A stretch of 64,000 nucleotides of DNA, taken from positions 289,280-353,279 of the forward strand of contig NW_006768832.1 in the NCBI RefSeq assembly GCF_000204055.1, given 5' to 3'. The notes under the pieces are model-generated. The model did no database searches. It had not been told where the DNA came from and saw nothing but the letters and a program-made list of their open reading frames with translations. This DNA is from Melampsora larici-populina 98AG31. Taxonomy: Eukaryota > Basidiomycota > Pucciniomycetes > Pucciniales > Melampsoraceae. The translations under genes and the position numbers were made by a program. Of the stretch, positions 36,316 through 46,534 are shown in pieces; position 1 is the stretch's first letter; each line of letters begins with the position of its first letter.

Positions 36316-38245
36316 ATGAGATCAATCAGCGAAACAGCTGAAGACCACATTGCTGTCGACGCTAGATTAGTTGATAGCGAGCAAGAGGAATCGTCGTCTA
36401 TGGCTGAGTCTAGTGAAGAAGATTCGAGCGGAGAAAGTGTTACTGTGGATCCTTTACCACTGTGGGAAAGAGAAATATTTACCGTACCGGTAGACGACCT
36501 GTGGCCAAGCCCGGTGCCCTGTCGAATGAACATTGAAGAGTGGGAAGTATACATGAAAGAAGCGGGTCTTGAGAAAAGCATTCCATATATATGCAACGGG
36601 TTTGAGTTCGGATTTTGTCTGGGCATCCCACAACACTCGATACAAAACCTTCCGTGGTACACCCCTCCGAACCACAAGTCTGGATTGGCGGTTCAAACAC
36701 AAATTGAAAGAACATTAGCTAAAGAACTACGGGCTGGCCGGATTGCAGGACCGTTTACTCACGATCAGTTGAAAGACAAGTTCGGTTTCTTCCGCTCTAA
36801 CCCAATGGGTAGTGCGGTTAACAGTGATGGCTCCATCCGATTGATCAATGATCTTTCCTTTCCTAAAAACGACCCAAATATACCCTCGGTTAACTCTTTC
36901 GTCAACAAACTTAACTATGGTACCCAATGGGATGACTTCAATCGAGTCGCGTGATTCTTACAACGGTTTCCTGGGGAATGGGAAGCCGCCATTTTCGACT
37001 GGCAGAAGGTGTACCGCCAACTGTCAGTACACCCATGCCAGCGTCGGTTCTTGATCATTATGGATTATCAAGGTCGATTGTGGGTCGATCTCGCCGTTGG
37101 CTTCTGTGGTGTGGCTAGCTGTGGAGTTTTCGGGGGCCCGACTCATGTCTGGAAACTGATAATGGAAAAAGTCGCAGGAATCAGGAAGATCTTTCGTTGG
37201 GTAGATGATAACTTACTTTTCAGGCGCCCAGGAGATCTAGTGACTTTAGAAACTATTGAGTTGATTAGTGGTAGTTTAGGAGTTCAGACAAATCCAGTCA
37301 AAAACCACGAATTTGCCGACGAGCAGAAATTTCTAGGCTTCATTTGGAATGGCCGAGACCATACAGTCAGACTGCCTGAGGACAAACTTCAACAGAGACG
37401 GAATCAAATTTTGGACTTACTTGATCCAAACCCCTGTTCCTTTAAGACAATAGAACAGGTGACAGGGCGCTTGGTGCACACAACTAATATTGTCCCGCAT
37501 ATGAAACCGTACGTTAATTCCTTGTATCGCATGATGAAAGGTTGGAGGAACAAGGCAGCCTTGAGGCACCTTACGGTGGGAGCAAGGGCGGACCTAGAGG
37601 AGTGGAATTTGTGTCTGAGTAATTTTAACTCGAGACCGATTATCCCTGAATCAAAAGCGTTGGAAATAGAATGGGCGGGTGACGCCTCATCATCGTTTGG
37701 GATAGGGGTGCTAGTAGGTAAACACTGGGCGTGTTTCGAGTTCGTAGAAGGATGGCAGTTAAAGAACTCGCCGGTTGGGAAGCGCTCCATAGCTTGGGCG
37801 GAAACAGCTGCGATCCGTCTAGGCCTGTTGGTGGTAAAAAAGCTCCGGAATTTTAGAGGTAAGCCTAAACCCTACCTACACGAACATGAAGTAACCCCAG
37901 TCTTGACTTCTTGTATACGTACATCGATGTTACTTAGGTAAGCGATTCGTGGTGTGGACAGACAACACTACGTCACAGTCAACAGTAAACAAGAGGAAGT
38001 CAAAGGATGTTTTAGTTAATGACGAGTGGAAAGAGATTCAAAGGTTACTTACCAATTTGGAATGTAACATTAAAGCGAAACGTGTCACATCTAAACTTAA
38101 CCCGGCAGACGATTTGTCGCGAGGCATACTAGGAGATCTGTCCTGGTCACATGAAGTCCGAGTGGAGATACCAGCGAACCTGTTGTTTTTGTTACACCAA
38201 GTTTCGTTAGAACCCAAGCTCCCTCTAGCCACGCACACTATTTAG
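36316..38245 (+). pseudogene. DIRS-like reverse transcriptase-RNase H with an intron and one nonsense codon
   Basis: Copies element RNA into DNA and removes the RNA strand. From the ATG at 36316: acidic leader, then RT (IRLINDLSFPKND, WQKVYRQLSVHP, catalytic RWVDDNLLF with WVDD in place of YxDD, KFLGFIW), then RNase H (IEWAGDASSSFGIG, ETAAIRLGL, VVWTDNTTSQ, NPADDLSRG). The in-frame TGA at 36952-36954 (GCG TGA) is the only nonsense codon in the RT. The RNase H domain is split by a 79-nt segment, 37859-37937 (GTAAGC..CTTAG). Removing it joins RG to KRFVVWTDN in phase, recovering the domain, so it is a spliceosomal intron. With the TGA the copy cannot make full-length enzyme. Confidence 0.85.
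37859..37937 (+). other. Spliceosomal intron inside the DIRS-like RNase H
   Basis: 79 nt, GTAAGC at the 5' end and TTACTTAG at the 3' end, phase 1. Unspliced, the frame stops at 37939-37941; spliced, it runs to 38245 through two conserved RNase H blocks. Confidence 0.75.
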
Positions 38246-38254
38246 TAGCCGACG

Positions 38255-39370
38255 ATGAGAAAGAAAGTGTGCAGCCCGGAATCCAAGCCAAAGAACCTAC
38301 GGAGGATCTTGAAGCCATTCGGTGCGTTCAGGAAAGACGCTCTGGGAGTAGACAACTCGGAATCAGACGTGGTGAAACAACACTTCTTGAACGGGGCATG
38401 GAGCGACGGAACGCTGAAAGGTTATAATTCAGGAATCATTAAGCTCCATTGGTTCGCCACGGTGAAAAAGATTGAACGCCACCTCTTGTTACCAATCTCG
38501 TCTTCGGTAATGCGTCAATTCGTGGTTTGGGCGTCCATTAAGGAAGAAAGAATCACTGCGAATGACGAGTCCGTAAAGGCTTCCACACTGAAAGCCTACA
38601 TCGCCGGAGTGAAGGCTTGGCATATCTACCATGGAGTCGACTTTCCATCAAACGTCAATCACTCAATCAAACCCCTCCTAAAGGCGTCGAGATTGCTAGA
38701 GGCAAAATTCGCAGATGTTGACCGTACGAGACCCCCGGTACTACTTTCGGATTTGGTAATCCTACTGGAAGAGTTACCAGACCGTGGAGAACGGGGGTTA
38801 GCCTTGCTAACAGTAGCCTTAACTGCGTTCTGGGGAACAGCACGCCTGGGAGAATTAATCACAGACGACCCTAAGAAACGAATGCCGAGGTGGGACGATT
38901 TGTTCTGGGCGAAAGATAAATCATACGTTAATATTGCCATCCATAACGCAAAAACCGCTGATCCAGGAGAGATTCAGTGGATCTTCTTACATCGACAAAA
39001 CTCCCTCCTAGACCCGGTCTCGATGTTAGAATCTTGGTATGCGTTTAAGTCTCGGAAACCGACAGACAAAATCTTTTCAATTACTCGGAAAGGAGTAAAG
39101 GTCCGTCTTGGAAAGGCCGAATCGATTAATGAATTTAGAAAGATATGGAATACAAAACGTCCTAAGAGGAAGCAGTTACTTCACGGCCATTCTTTCAGGA
39201 TCGGTGGAGCCTCACTCAGGTGGAATATGGGTGCGAGTCGTGATGAAGTGAAACGGTGCGGACGTTGGTCTTCAAAGTCGTACATGATATATTTGAGAAA
39301 ATTCTCAGCGAAAGAGTTAAAGTCGACAGTCAGCTTGCTGGAAGAATTGAAGTGGTCAGATACAACTTAG
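38255..39370 (+). CDS. DIRS-like tyrosine recombinase
   Basis: Integrates the circular DIRS-type intermediate through a covalent phosphotyrosine. The frame of 371 codons starts ten bases after the RT stop. The catalytic set is recognisable: first Arg in FWGTARLGELI (about residue 195), the H-x-x-R box in HGHSFRIGG (about 310), GRW (about 330) and the nucleophilic Tyr in YMIYLRKF (about 345). The N-terminal half has the core-binding look of phage-type integrases (MRQFVVWA, TLKAYIAGVKAWHI). The frame is intact with no stop codon. Crypton elements also have tyrosine recombinases, but the adjoining RT with the same orientation and tight spacing makes this a YR retrotransposon. Confidence 0.9.
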   Translation: MRKKVCSPESKPKNLRRILKPFGAFRKDALGVDNSESDVVKQHFLNGAWSDGTLKGYNSGIIKLHWFATVKKIERHLLLPISSSVMRQFVVWASIKEERITANDESVKASTLKAYIAGVKAWHIYHGVDFPSNVNHSIKPLLKASRLLEAKFADVDRTRPPVLLSDLVILLEELPDRGERGLALLTVALTAFWGTARLGELITDDPKKRMPRWDDLFWAKDKSYVNIAIHNAKTADPGEIQWIFLHRQNSLLDPVSMLESWYAFKSRKPTDKIFSITRKGVKVRLGKAESINEFRKIWNTKRPKRKQLLHGHSFRIGGASLRWNMGASRDEVKRCGRWSSKSYMIYLRKFSAKELKSTVSLLEELKWSDTT

Positions 39371-39425
39371 GAGATAAGCGACTCGGGAAAGGTAGTACCT
39401 CCCGGTAGTTGGTGAGCTCAACGAG

Positions 39426-39677
39426 TTGAGGATGCTTGAATTATCCGCTAAGGTGCTGATTCCATGTCCCGATTGCGGTAGTATTCACGTGGTGAGAGAT
39501 GTGGCTGAAGATCGTCGGAAATTGTCCCAAAACGGTATCTTCCAGAAAATTCTTAAAAAACCTTGTCTGCAACAATGTGTAAAGCAAACTCTATCTCGCG
39601 AACGCCAAGACTCTAGATCTGAACAGGGTGCAACCTACACTCACTCTCCCCCCTGTACTGAAGGTCGTGGTGGGTAG
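39426..39677 (+). CDS. Small cysteine-rich ORF downstream of the recombinase
   Basis: A frame of 83 codons with a C-P-D-C pair (LIPCPDCGSIHVV) and, 34 residues later, a C-x3-C pair (KPCLQQCVKQ) could form a zinc ribbon. It lies inside the DIRS-like element between the recombinase stop and the terminal region. No family recognised; it may be translated sequence without function. An ATG lies at 39432. Confidence 0.3.
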   Translation: MRMLELSAKVLIPCPDCGSIHVVRDVAEDRRKLSQNGIFQKILKKPCLQQCVKQTLSRERQDSRSEQGATYTHSPPCTEGRGG

Positions 39678-39865
39678 GGGTACCTCACGGAGGACCGTAG
39701 ATTGGGCTCTTCCCTAGGCTCACGGCTAGGCCCCCCGTGAGGTTTGGGGAAGAGAAGACCCCAACGGGCCTCCTTTGTTCTCAACCCGGTTGAGCGGACT
39801 GTATCCCGCGGTAGACGTCTACCACTAGGATCCGCTCGACCGGGGCATACCCCCCACACCACCTC
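39650..39865. repeat. GC-rich nested inverted repeats in the DIRS-like 3' region
   Basis: Several complementary pairs stack here: CCTCACGG (39683) with CCGTGAGG (39735), GGGCTCTTCCC with GGGGAAGAG, and CCCGGTTGAGCGGA (39785) with TCCGCTCGACCGGG (39830). Together they can fold about 200 nt into two hairpins. Untranslated terminal structures of this type may serve circularisation or recombination in YR retroelements; that role is inference. Confidence 0.6.
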
Positions 39866-42360
39866 AGTAAGAAGAAAATAAAAAGTGTCTGTCAGGATAG
39901 AAAGACAGCGCTCGCCCTTTTTACAGTTGTGGTTACAAAGGAGCCTTTGTAAGGTCCTACTTCTTGTAACTACTCCCTAACTAAACCTGAGTTTAGTTAC
40001 ATATAAGTTTAGACTTGGTCTAATAGAGCCAACCCCCCTAAGAAGTCTCTTGTAGTGTTAGTAGTGGACTACCGTTAATATACTATCGTAACCTTCTGAA
40101 TTAGGTAAATCAGTGATCAGGTCATAACACACGTCTACCCACGGTCCACTCGGAATTGGAAGGGGCATTAGACTACCAAATGGTTTTACAGTCCTTGATT
40201 TGATCCTTTGACACGATTGACATCCGTCTACATAATTGTTAATGAAGGCTTTCATTGATTTCCAGTAGTACCCCCTCTTGACTAATGCTAGAGTTCTCAT
40301 TCTGCCTGGATGACCTGCTAGTCGGCTATCATGCCTTGATTTCAGTATTTGAACCTTCAGATTGTGATCATTTGGAACTACTATGTTTCCTTTGAAATAT
40401 AAAACACCATTAATGTTCTTGTGGTCGTTCAATAGCTTTTTGAATGAAGATTCCTCGCATAGCTTTAGTAATTCAGTAATCTTGGGGTCGGATTTTGATT
40501 TGTTTTTGATTTCGTCTAATATTCTTGCATCATTCCATGCTAGTTCTGAATTTCCTTCCCCTAAATTGTAGGTGTTGTCAATTTCATCAATCTGAACATC
40601 TTGAATGATATCATCGTCCACTACCCATGATGTTATTAAGTCAAGTTCATCAATAAAAGCATCTGCTGGAAGGTTTTCTGGTTTAAGTAATCGTCCGAAT
40701 GATAATTTTTCACCTTCTTTTGGCATTAAATCAGGTCGTCTTGATAGCGCATCCGGTTTTGTTGATTGTTTACCTGGTCGAAACCTGATCTCAAAATCAA
40801 AGCTTCCTAACGTCTCCGCCCATCGGGCTTGTCTTCTTGTGAGTTCTTTGGTTGACATAAGTGATTCAAGATTTTTGTGATCTGTATATACGATTACGCT
40901 GAGCCTGTTCGGATTTCCTTCAAGATACTGTCTCCATTCCTTGAATGCGCTGACCACTGCGAGCAGTTCTTTATCAAATATCTCATAATTTCTTTCTGCT
41001 TTGATCAGGGACCGGGAGAGGAAAGCCACTGGGTGAAGTTCACCGTCATCATCTGAAATTTGAGACAATACTGCTCCTAACGCATAGTCGGAACAATCAC
41101 ATTCCAGTACAAAAGGCTTGTACGGATCTGCGATCTTTAGTATTGGTGCTGTAGTGAAAGAATCTTTGAGTAGCTGAAAGGATCTTTCACGCTCCTCTGT
41201 CCAGTTAAAAGTAGTATCTTTTTGAGATAATTCATGTAGTGGTCGAGCTATTTTTGAAAATTGATCAATGAAGCGTTGGTAGAAGTTTGCAAATCCAATG
41301 AACGTCTGAACCTCAGAGAGATTTTTTGGAGTTGGCCAATCGGTGACTGCCTTGACTTTTGTTTTGTCCATCCTGATTTGATTTCGTGAAATTATCAGTC
41401 CTAGGTATGCAATTTCAGATTTTGAGAATTTGCATTTCTCAGGCTTGAGCCATACATTTTGAGCTTTCAGGATGTCCAATACTTCTTTCACAACCGCTTT
41501 ATGGTCCACCCCTGGTCTTGTATAAATAAGGATGTCATCTTGGTACGCTGCTACATTCCGGCCTATGTGACTTTTCAATATGTCCTGAATGAAGTATTGA
41601 AAAAATCCGGGCGCTCCGGTGGGACCAAATGGCATTGTGAGAGGTTCAAATTGACCTTGCTTGCAAATAAAGGCTAATTTAGCTTCATCACCTTCCCTTA
41701 CTCGCAAGTTGTTGTATCCATTTCTCATATCCAGACTGGTGAATTCATCTGCATGAAGTAGACTGTCTATTAATTCCATCGTCAACGGTAATGGATATCT
41801 ATTTTTTACCGTAACAGAGTTGAGTTTTCGATAGTCAAAGCAAGGCCTTAGGCTTCCATCCTTTTTCCCAGTGAATAGCACTGGTGCCGCCCATGGAGAT
41901 GTTGTACGTTGAATCGTGCCGTTCTCTAGGCCTTTTTCAAGCATTTCGTCTAATACCTCACTTTCTTTTGGTGATAACGGAATGACTCTACCAGCCTGAG
42001 GCGTAGCTCCCGGTAGTAGGTCGACACGAAAGTCGTAGGGTCGGTGAGGAGGTAAAACACTTGATTTGCTCTTTTCAAACATGTCGAGGTAAGCATGGTA
42101 GCATTCAGGAACTAGTTCGGCTGCGGTTTGGACAGGAGCCTTCAATGCAATTTCTGCATTAAGCTTGGCAGATACATTCCAAGAAGTCGTAGAGGCTTGG
42201 ATATGAGACAGTGATGGTTGCTGTTTGGGGAGTACTTGTGAGTATAGGCGTCTGGTTGGTGTAAGCGTACCGAGTCGTGCAGTTGATCTTGGTAGTTTTC
42301 CCTGTAGAAGAGAGGAATGCTTTTTCATTGTTTCACAAGGCTTGTTTGATTGGGCATTGA

Positions 42361-42446
42361 AAGACTCACTCTGCGGGGGTATTAATGAGTCTTTTACGTT
42401 CTCTACCCCCTTGTCACTTTTCCTAGCTTTCCTCATTGGTTCCATC
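42361..42446 (-). repeat. Hairpin module, copy a
   Basis: On the sense strand a stem GGGGGTA..TACCCCC encloses about 20 nt. The same DNA encodes EPMRKARKSDKGVENVKD followed by PPQSESF. One of four copies in this window (others at 42621-42702, 61153-61229 and 61406-61490). Confidence 0.7.
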
Positions 42447-42620
42447 TCGTGGTCTTCTGAGGATTTTGGCGGATTGGACAAAGTCATGCTTTGAATGACT
42501 GCAGGTGATTCTTCTTGTGATTTGCTAATGGTCGGAGTTGTTTCAATAGACTGATGGAATTCTAAATGGTGTTTAAGCTTGCAACTGGTTTCTTTAACTG
42601 AATTTAGAGGAGACAAGAAA

Positions 42621-42702
42621 TACTCACATTGCGGGGGCATTGATGAGTCTTTTACGATCTCTACCCCCTCGTCATGTTGCCTAGCGTGCCTATCAGGCTC
42701 CA
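42621..42702 (-). repeat. Hairpin module, copy b
   Basis: Sense stem GGGGGTA..TGCCCCC (one wobble pair). Encodes EPDRHARQHDEGVEIVKD then PPQCEYF. About 260 bases from copy a, within the same pol spacer. Confidence 0.7.
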
Positions 42703-43200
42703 AAGTATGGTCCTTCAAGGAGGTTTCCGGCCTTGACGATGTTGCTTTTGCAACAGCAATGTTGAGAGTCGGACCACAGGCTTTTGACAAACAGCTTTCA
42801 TTCCAATTGATTCGTGAATAGTTGCGTTTTATCCATGGCATACCCAGGATCAGATCGTACTTGTCTCTAAGGGATGTGATGATGAACGTGGTTGGGTTGG
42901 TGTCGTTGTCGATGAGGTAGTCGCCAGTGTGGGTAATTTGAGATTCGTGTCCACTGAATCCGGTTACCTTGTGGGAATGTGGCAAGGGAGTTGTACAAAG
43001 ATTATACTTTCTCACAAAATTGAGGTTCAAGGCTTCATGGGTGGCACCGCTGTCAATTAGGGCTCAAGCAGTGAGTGTTGTGTCAGAATTTGGGTCGTGG
43101 AGGGTAACATGGTTAACACTGCAGACATTATTCGGGTTCCCCAAGTGGGCAGGGAAAAATGATTGGGAGTATGATTTGTCATAAAATGGTCTATCACTCC

Positions 43201-43656
43201 ACACCTGAGCCATAACACCCACACTACATATGTGTAGCAGGCTCAGTGAATATGTGGTTATCATGTACATACAGTTCTGCTCAGTTATCTGCTCATCAGG
43301 ACAAGTTATTCATATGTAATACATGCTGTAACTTCTTTCAGATTGAAAAAAGCTTCCAAAAGATTGACTACATACACTGACTCAATGTTTTGGTGTGATC
43401 TCATCAACTCAACTGCATGTAACACACTTTCTGTTACTAAGACATAGCTTCAACAATATTGCCTGAGCAGCTACAGAATTATATGTAGTGAATTTTTGGG
43501 AAAAAAATTTCAAAGTCGAAAAAGTTACATGTGGTATAACATGTGATTTATTTATTCTGATGGGCAAAAAACTGAGCAGACCTGTATGTACATGATAGAC
43601 AACTATTGACTTAGCTTGCTGCACATATGTAGTGTGGGTGAAATGGCCCAGGTGTG
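43201..43656. mobile_element. Fold-back MITE inserted between gag and pol of the chromovirus
   Basis: Two arms of about 190 bases are near-complementary: the left arm (43201-43385) starts ACACCTGAGCCATAACACCC, and the right arm, read inward from 43656, starts ACACCTGGGCCATTTCACCC. Both continue through CACACTACATATGTG, TACATACAG and CTGCTCAGTT. There is no coding capacity. A single-arm copy lies at about 59394-59600. Its insertion separates the gag stop from the pol frame; no target duplication was identified. Confidence 0.75.
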
Positions 43657-43823
43657 CAGTATTAGATTCTTTTATGAAAAACTGTACTATTAATCATTTT
43701 CCTCTGCCAAATTGGGGAAGTTGAATGATGTTTACAGTGTAATAATACGAGTGTCTTTCATTTCAAGGCTATCAATATCACCAACTTCCACACCTAAAGG
43801 TATTTTGCTCGGGGGAGGCACAA

Positions 43824-44993
43824 CTAGCACTCCCGAGCTTCTCCATTTTTTGACAATTCTGATCTACTCAAGTTTGTATCACTACTCTTGACTTCTGACA
43901 ACTGATTATCCAATTCTGCAATTCTAGCTTTTAATTTATCAACTTCATTATTTCTAAAACCACCACCACCTCCTCTTTTCTTTCTCTTCGCAATATAACA
44001 ATCAGCAATCACATGATTTGTCTTTCCACATTCATAACAAGCGCGGTTTGCAGCCCTCTTCCGATATTCCTCTTGCGAGATATTGATTCGATAAGCTGAG
44101 CAGTCCATTGCATCAGGATCAGCAATAGGAGTTGATGACGGACCGGTAGCCATTGTTAAACTTTGAGAACGATTGTTTAATTTATTATCAACTTTGATTG
44201 CAAACTGAGACATTTCCTCTACACTTTTGAACTCTTGTTGAATCATATATATTCTGATTTCACGCTTGAGACCTTGTTTGAACTGAGACATTAAAATGTT
44301 TTCCGGCCATTTAACGATTAAAGAGAGCTCAGAAAACGTGATCCAATAATCGGACACTGCTCTAGTTTGCTTTAGATTACGAATCTCATTTTCAGCTTTT
44401 GGAAGTCTTTCAGTATCAAAGAACGTCGCTCGGAAGGAATTGGCAAATTTGGTCCAATTTACAAGATGAGCTTTTTCTGAATCTAATAATTGATCCGTGA
44501 AAGCTTGACCCCAAATGCTTGCTTTTCCAGTCAAATAAGACAGCGCGAACGCGACTTGAGCTTTTTCATCGGCGAATGACTCAGAGTTCATTTGCATGTA
44601 AATTCCGATTTGATTCATGAAGATTTCAGCCTTAGATCCTTTAGATCCATCAAATTTGTCTGGGGTTGCGATTTTAGGCGGTCTAACTTGTTGCACTTGA
44701 GTATAGGTAGCACCAACGTTTCCAGGAAACGTTGGGATGGTCGTGGAAGACATTGGAGTAGAGACTTGAGCTGCAGGAGCTGATTGTGATTGTTGAGTTT
44801 GAGTTTGTTCTAACTGTAACAATCTCTGCTCGACTTCTATACGTTTGGCGTCGGCAGCACGTTGATTGGCTTCCGCCTCTTCTCTCCGGCGGGTTTCGTC
44901 ATTCAATCTAGCCGTCAAATTGTTAAGTTGCTGCATGATTCCAGCTAAACTTGCTTCTGACATGTTAACTTCCGACATATTGGGATCGATCAT
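43824..44993 (-). CDS. Chromovirus Gag
   Basis: Structural capsid-nucleocapsid protein of the Ty3 element, 389 codons. The N-terminal coiled coil (LNNLTARLNDETRRREEAEA) is followed by a glutamine-rich linker. The retrotransposon Gag fold comes next (PDKFDGSKGSKAEIFMNQIG, FALSYLTGKASIWGQAF, EIRNLKQTRAVSDYW), then the CCHC knuckle CYECGKTNHVIADC and a basic KRKKRGGGGG patch. The start at 44993 is the first ATG of the frame, though the same frame is open for about 30 codons further upstream. The reading frame is intact. Confidence 0.88.
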   Translation of the reverse strand: MIDPNMSEVNMSEASLAGIMQQLNNLTARLNDETRRREEAEANQRAADAKRIEVEQRLLQLEQTQTQQSQSAPAAQVSTPMSSTTIPTFPGNVGATYTQVQQVRPPKIATPDKFDGSKGSKAEIFMNQIGIYMQMNSESFADEKAQVAFALSYLTGKASIWGQAFTDQLLDSEKAHLVNWTKFANSFRATFFDTERLPKAENEIRNLKQTRAVSDYWITFSELSLIVKWPENILMSQFKQGLKREIRIYMIQQEFKSVEEMSQFAIKVDNKLNNRSQSLTMATGPSSTPIADPDAMDCSAYRINISQEEYRKRAANRACYECGKTNHVIADCYIAKRKKRGGGGGFRNNEVDKLKARIAELDNQLSEVKSSDTNLSRSELSKNGEAREC

Positions 44994-45362
44994 AGGTTCG
45001 AGAGCGTCTAAGAATTCGGATTCTCGGCCTGCAGAAGTTGTAGAAGTCGGGCTTTGGGGGGTGGTGAATTCCGGCGTGGTGATTGATTATATGAAAGGCT
45101 GATGATTAAGCTTTGATATTCGCGCTTTAACAGAGTTTGAAACTTTAAATTGCCGAGGGGATTTTCTAAACTTTCTAATCTAATTTTTGTTAATTTCCAA
45201 CTTCTTCGTTCTTCACTTTTTTCACTTTGTCTTGACTAATAACTTTAATCTTCTTTTCTTTAAACTTTGATCTATTTTAAACTTTTTTCTTCTTTGCTTT
45301 TCTAATTTAAACTTTTGCTTGTTCTTTAATTTATTAACCTTCTCCGATCTCTTGGATTTAAG

Positions 45363-45372
45363 ACGTTGCAAT
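45363..45372 (-). promoter_or_regulatory. Primer-binding site complementary to the element's own LTR (self-priming type)
   Basis: One base inside the 5' LTR, the sense strand reads ATTGCAACGT. Its exact complement, ACGTTGCAAT, lies inside the same LTR (45449-45440). No tRNA 3'-end match of the TGG type is seen. Tf1/sushi-type chromoviruses prime reverse transcription from the folded 5' end of their own mRNA, and this arrangement predicts that transcription starts at the LTR copy. Confidence 0.6.
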
Positions 45373-45373
45373 A

Positions 45374-45538
45374 TGTAAGGACTCGATAGGATGATGAGAG
45401 ATGAGAGAAGACTAATGAGGTCCTTCTAGTACTAAGTAGATTGCAACGTGAGGACTATAGTCTGTGCTCAACAGCGTACAAGATATGAGAGCAAACATGT
45501 ATAAGCATATGTAGAGTAGCCTTATACGGCTCATAACA
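45374..45538 (-). repeat. 5' LTR of the chromovirus
   Basis: 165 bp, one difference from the 3' LTR. Contains CCGTATAAGG, a possible TATA element on the sense strand. Confidence 0.93.
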
Positions 45539-45543
45539 TGTTG

Positions 45544-46534
45544 TATTGATAGTTACTACCTATAACTTTGTCCACGCAACATCCATTTTGTGATGCTTCT
45601 AACTAAATCCTCATCAATATCAAAGCTCCTTTACCTACTCTTCATTTGACATCTGTCCTCTGCATCCTACTCTTATCAACTCAAATCCCACATTCCAGCC
45701 CCCTTCTATTCCACTGGACATATCCATTAACTCAGTTTTCCTCCAATATGTGATGTGGCATTGGTCTCAACCTCCTAAAGGACCTGAAGTGAGGGTCTTC
45801 TCTAACCTTCTTGTGCAACAGTTTCAACATTGTCTGTTATAATTTACTCCTCAAACTTGCTGTATTATATTACTAATCTTCCATCTTAACGGAAACCCAA
45901 GGTAAAGCTAAACTAAAATACCTTGATGGACGCAGAGAATCTGTCCACAGATTCGCAACCATTGCATACCACATTATGAAACTGCCAATCCAAAACGTGT
46001 ACAAATTCTGCTCTAATACAAAGGAAGAAGGTTAGCTTCTGTCTCAAGTTCTGTTCTGATTAATGCTGCCTTTCTTTTTCTTGAACTCCAGGCAACAGAG
46101 TCTCACTCATTGGGATTGCTTGAGTCAAGTGGTTTCTTTGAAGGACAAATTTGCTTATTGGGCGCCTGAAGACCCCATCCCAACAATTTGCCATCATTGT
46201 AGTTCTGTGCTCAGATATTAGATTGGCCTATAATAATGGTTAGCAAATTCTCATATAGCCATGCATAAAATGCTGTTTTCCTGAGATGCTGATGATCACT
46301 TTATCCCCAGATTGGTATACTCTGGAAATCTACAGAGGGTCAGACAGGGCCCTTTGGAATATTTTACTTGGAACATTAGGGCATTATTGTTTCAGTGAAG
46401 AGGACATACAATGTACATTGATACACAGCATCAGGTCTTTGAATGCTTTACAATGCAGCCATCAAATTTAATGTTGATATAGTGTAATGAAAATGTATGA
46501 GTGAATCGGAATAGGATCCTGTAAGTATGACACC
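45544..46534. other. Right flank of the chromovirus, no gene seen
   Basis: Unique AT-rich sequence continuous in character with the left flank (31331-32179). No coding region supported. Confidence 0.4.

Larger units (their letters stand above)
33463..40067 (+). mobile_element. DIRS-like tyrosine-recombinase retrotransposon nested in the chromovirus integrase gene
   Basis: Three consecutive coding regions on the plus strand (Gag-like, RT-RNase H, tyrosine recombinase) with no DDE integrase and no aspartic protease: the YR-retrotransposon layout (DIRS, Ngaro, PAT, VIPER). The chromovirus frame is cut so that GGTAGT lies on one side and TGACCGC on the other, reconstituting the expected Val-Asp-Arg codons with no target duplication, as expected for site-specific recombinase insertion. 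End coordinates are accurate to a few bases. I did not find clear inverted or split direct terminal repeats, so placement among the YR families is open. Confidence 0.85.
40058..43066 (-). pseudogene. Chromovirus protease-RT-RNase H-integrase zinc finger (5' part of split pol)
   Basis: Sense order: aspartic protease (ALIDSGATHEAL, closing LILGMPWI), a spacer with two copies of a repeated module (see hairpin entries), RT (LRPCFDYRKLNSVTV, FTSLDMRNGYNNLRV, catalytic AAYQDDILIYT), RNase H (VLECDCSDYALGAVLSQ, YTDHKNL) and the integrase HHCC zinc finger (HDSRLAGHPGRMR to GCQSCQRIK). The frame stops where the DIRS-like element begins. A TGA at 43066-43064 precedes the protease active site by four codons (T-A-stop-A-L-I-D-S-G). 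An Arg CGA is the likely ancestor. Further upstream the frame continues to the fold-back MITE. The YQDD box is a variant of the common YxDD. Confidence 0.9.
32185..45538 (-). mobile_element. Ty3/gypsy chromovirus, full length, with two nested insertions
   Basis: A complete LTR retrotransposon in minus orientation. LTRs of 165 bp (32185-32349 and 45374-45538) differ at one position (G/A in GTGCTCRACAGCG), and TGTTG flanks both ends (32180-32184 and 45539-45543). The order on the sense strand is LTR, primer site, gag, protease, RT, RNase H, integrase with chromodomain, polypurine tract, LTR. The body is interrupted by a DIRS-like element (about 33463-40067) in the integrase gene and by a fold-back MITE (about 43201-43656) between gag and pol. 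Without them the element is about 6.3 kb. One LTR mismatch implies a recent insertion, so both nested insertions are younger still. Confidence 0.93.

Noticed and set aside
33811..39370. A Crypton (DNA-only tyrosine recombinase element)
   Set aside because: The recombinase is preceded, in the same orientation and 10 bases away, by an RT-RNase H gene, so this is a retroelement.
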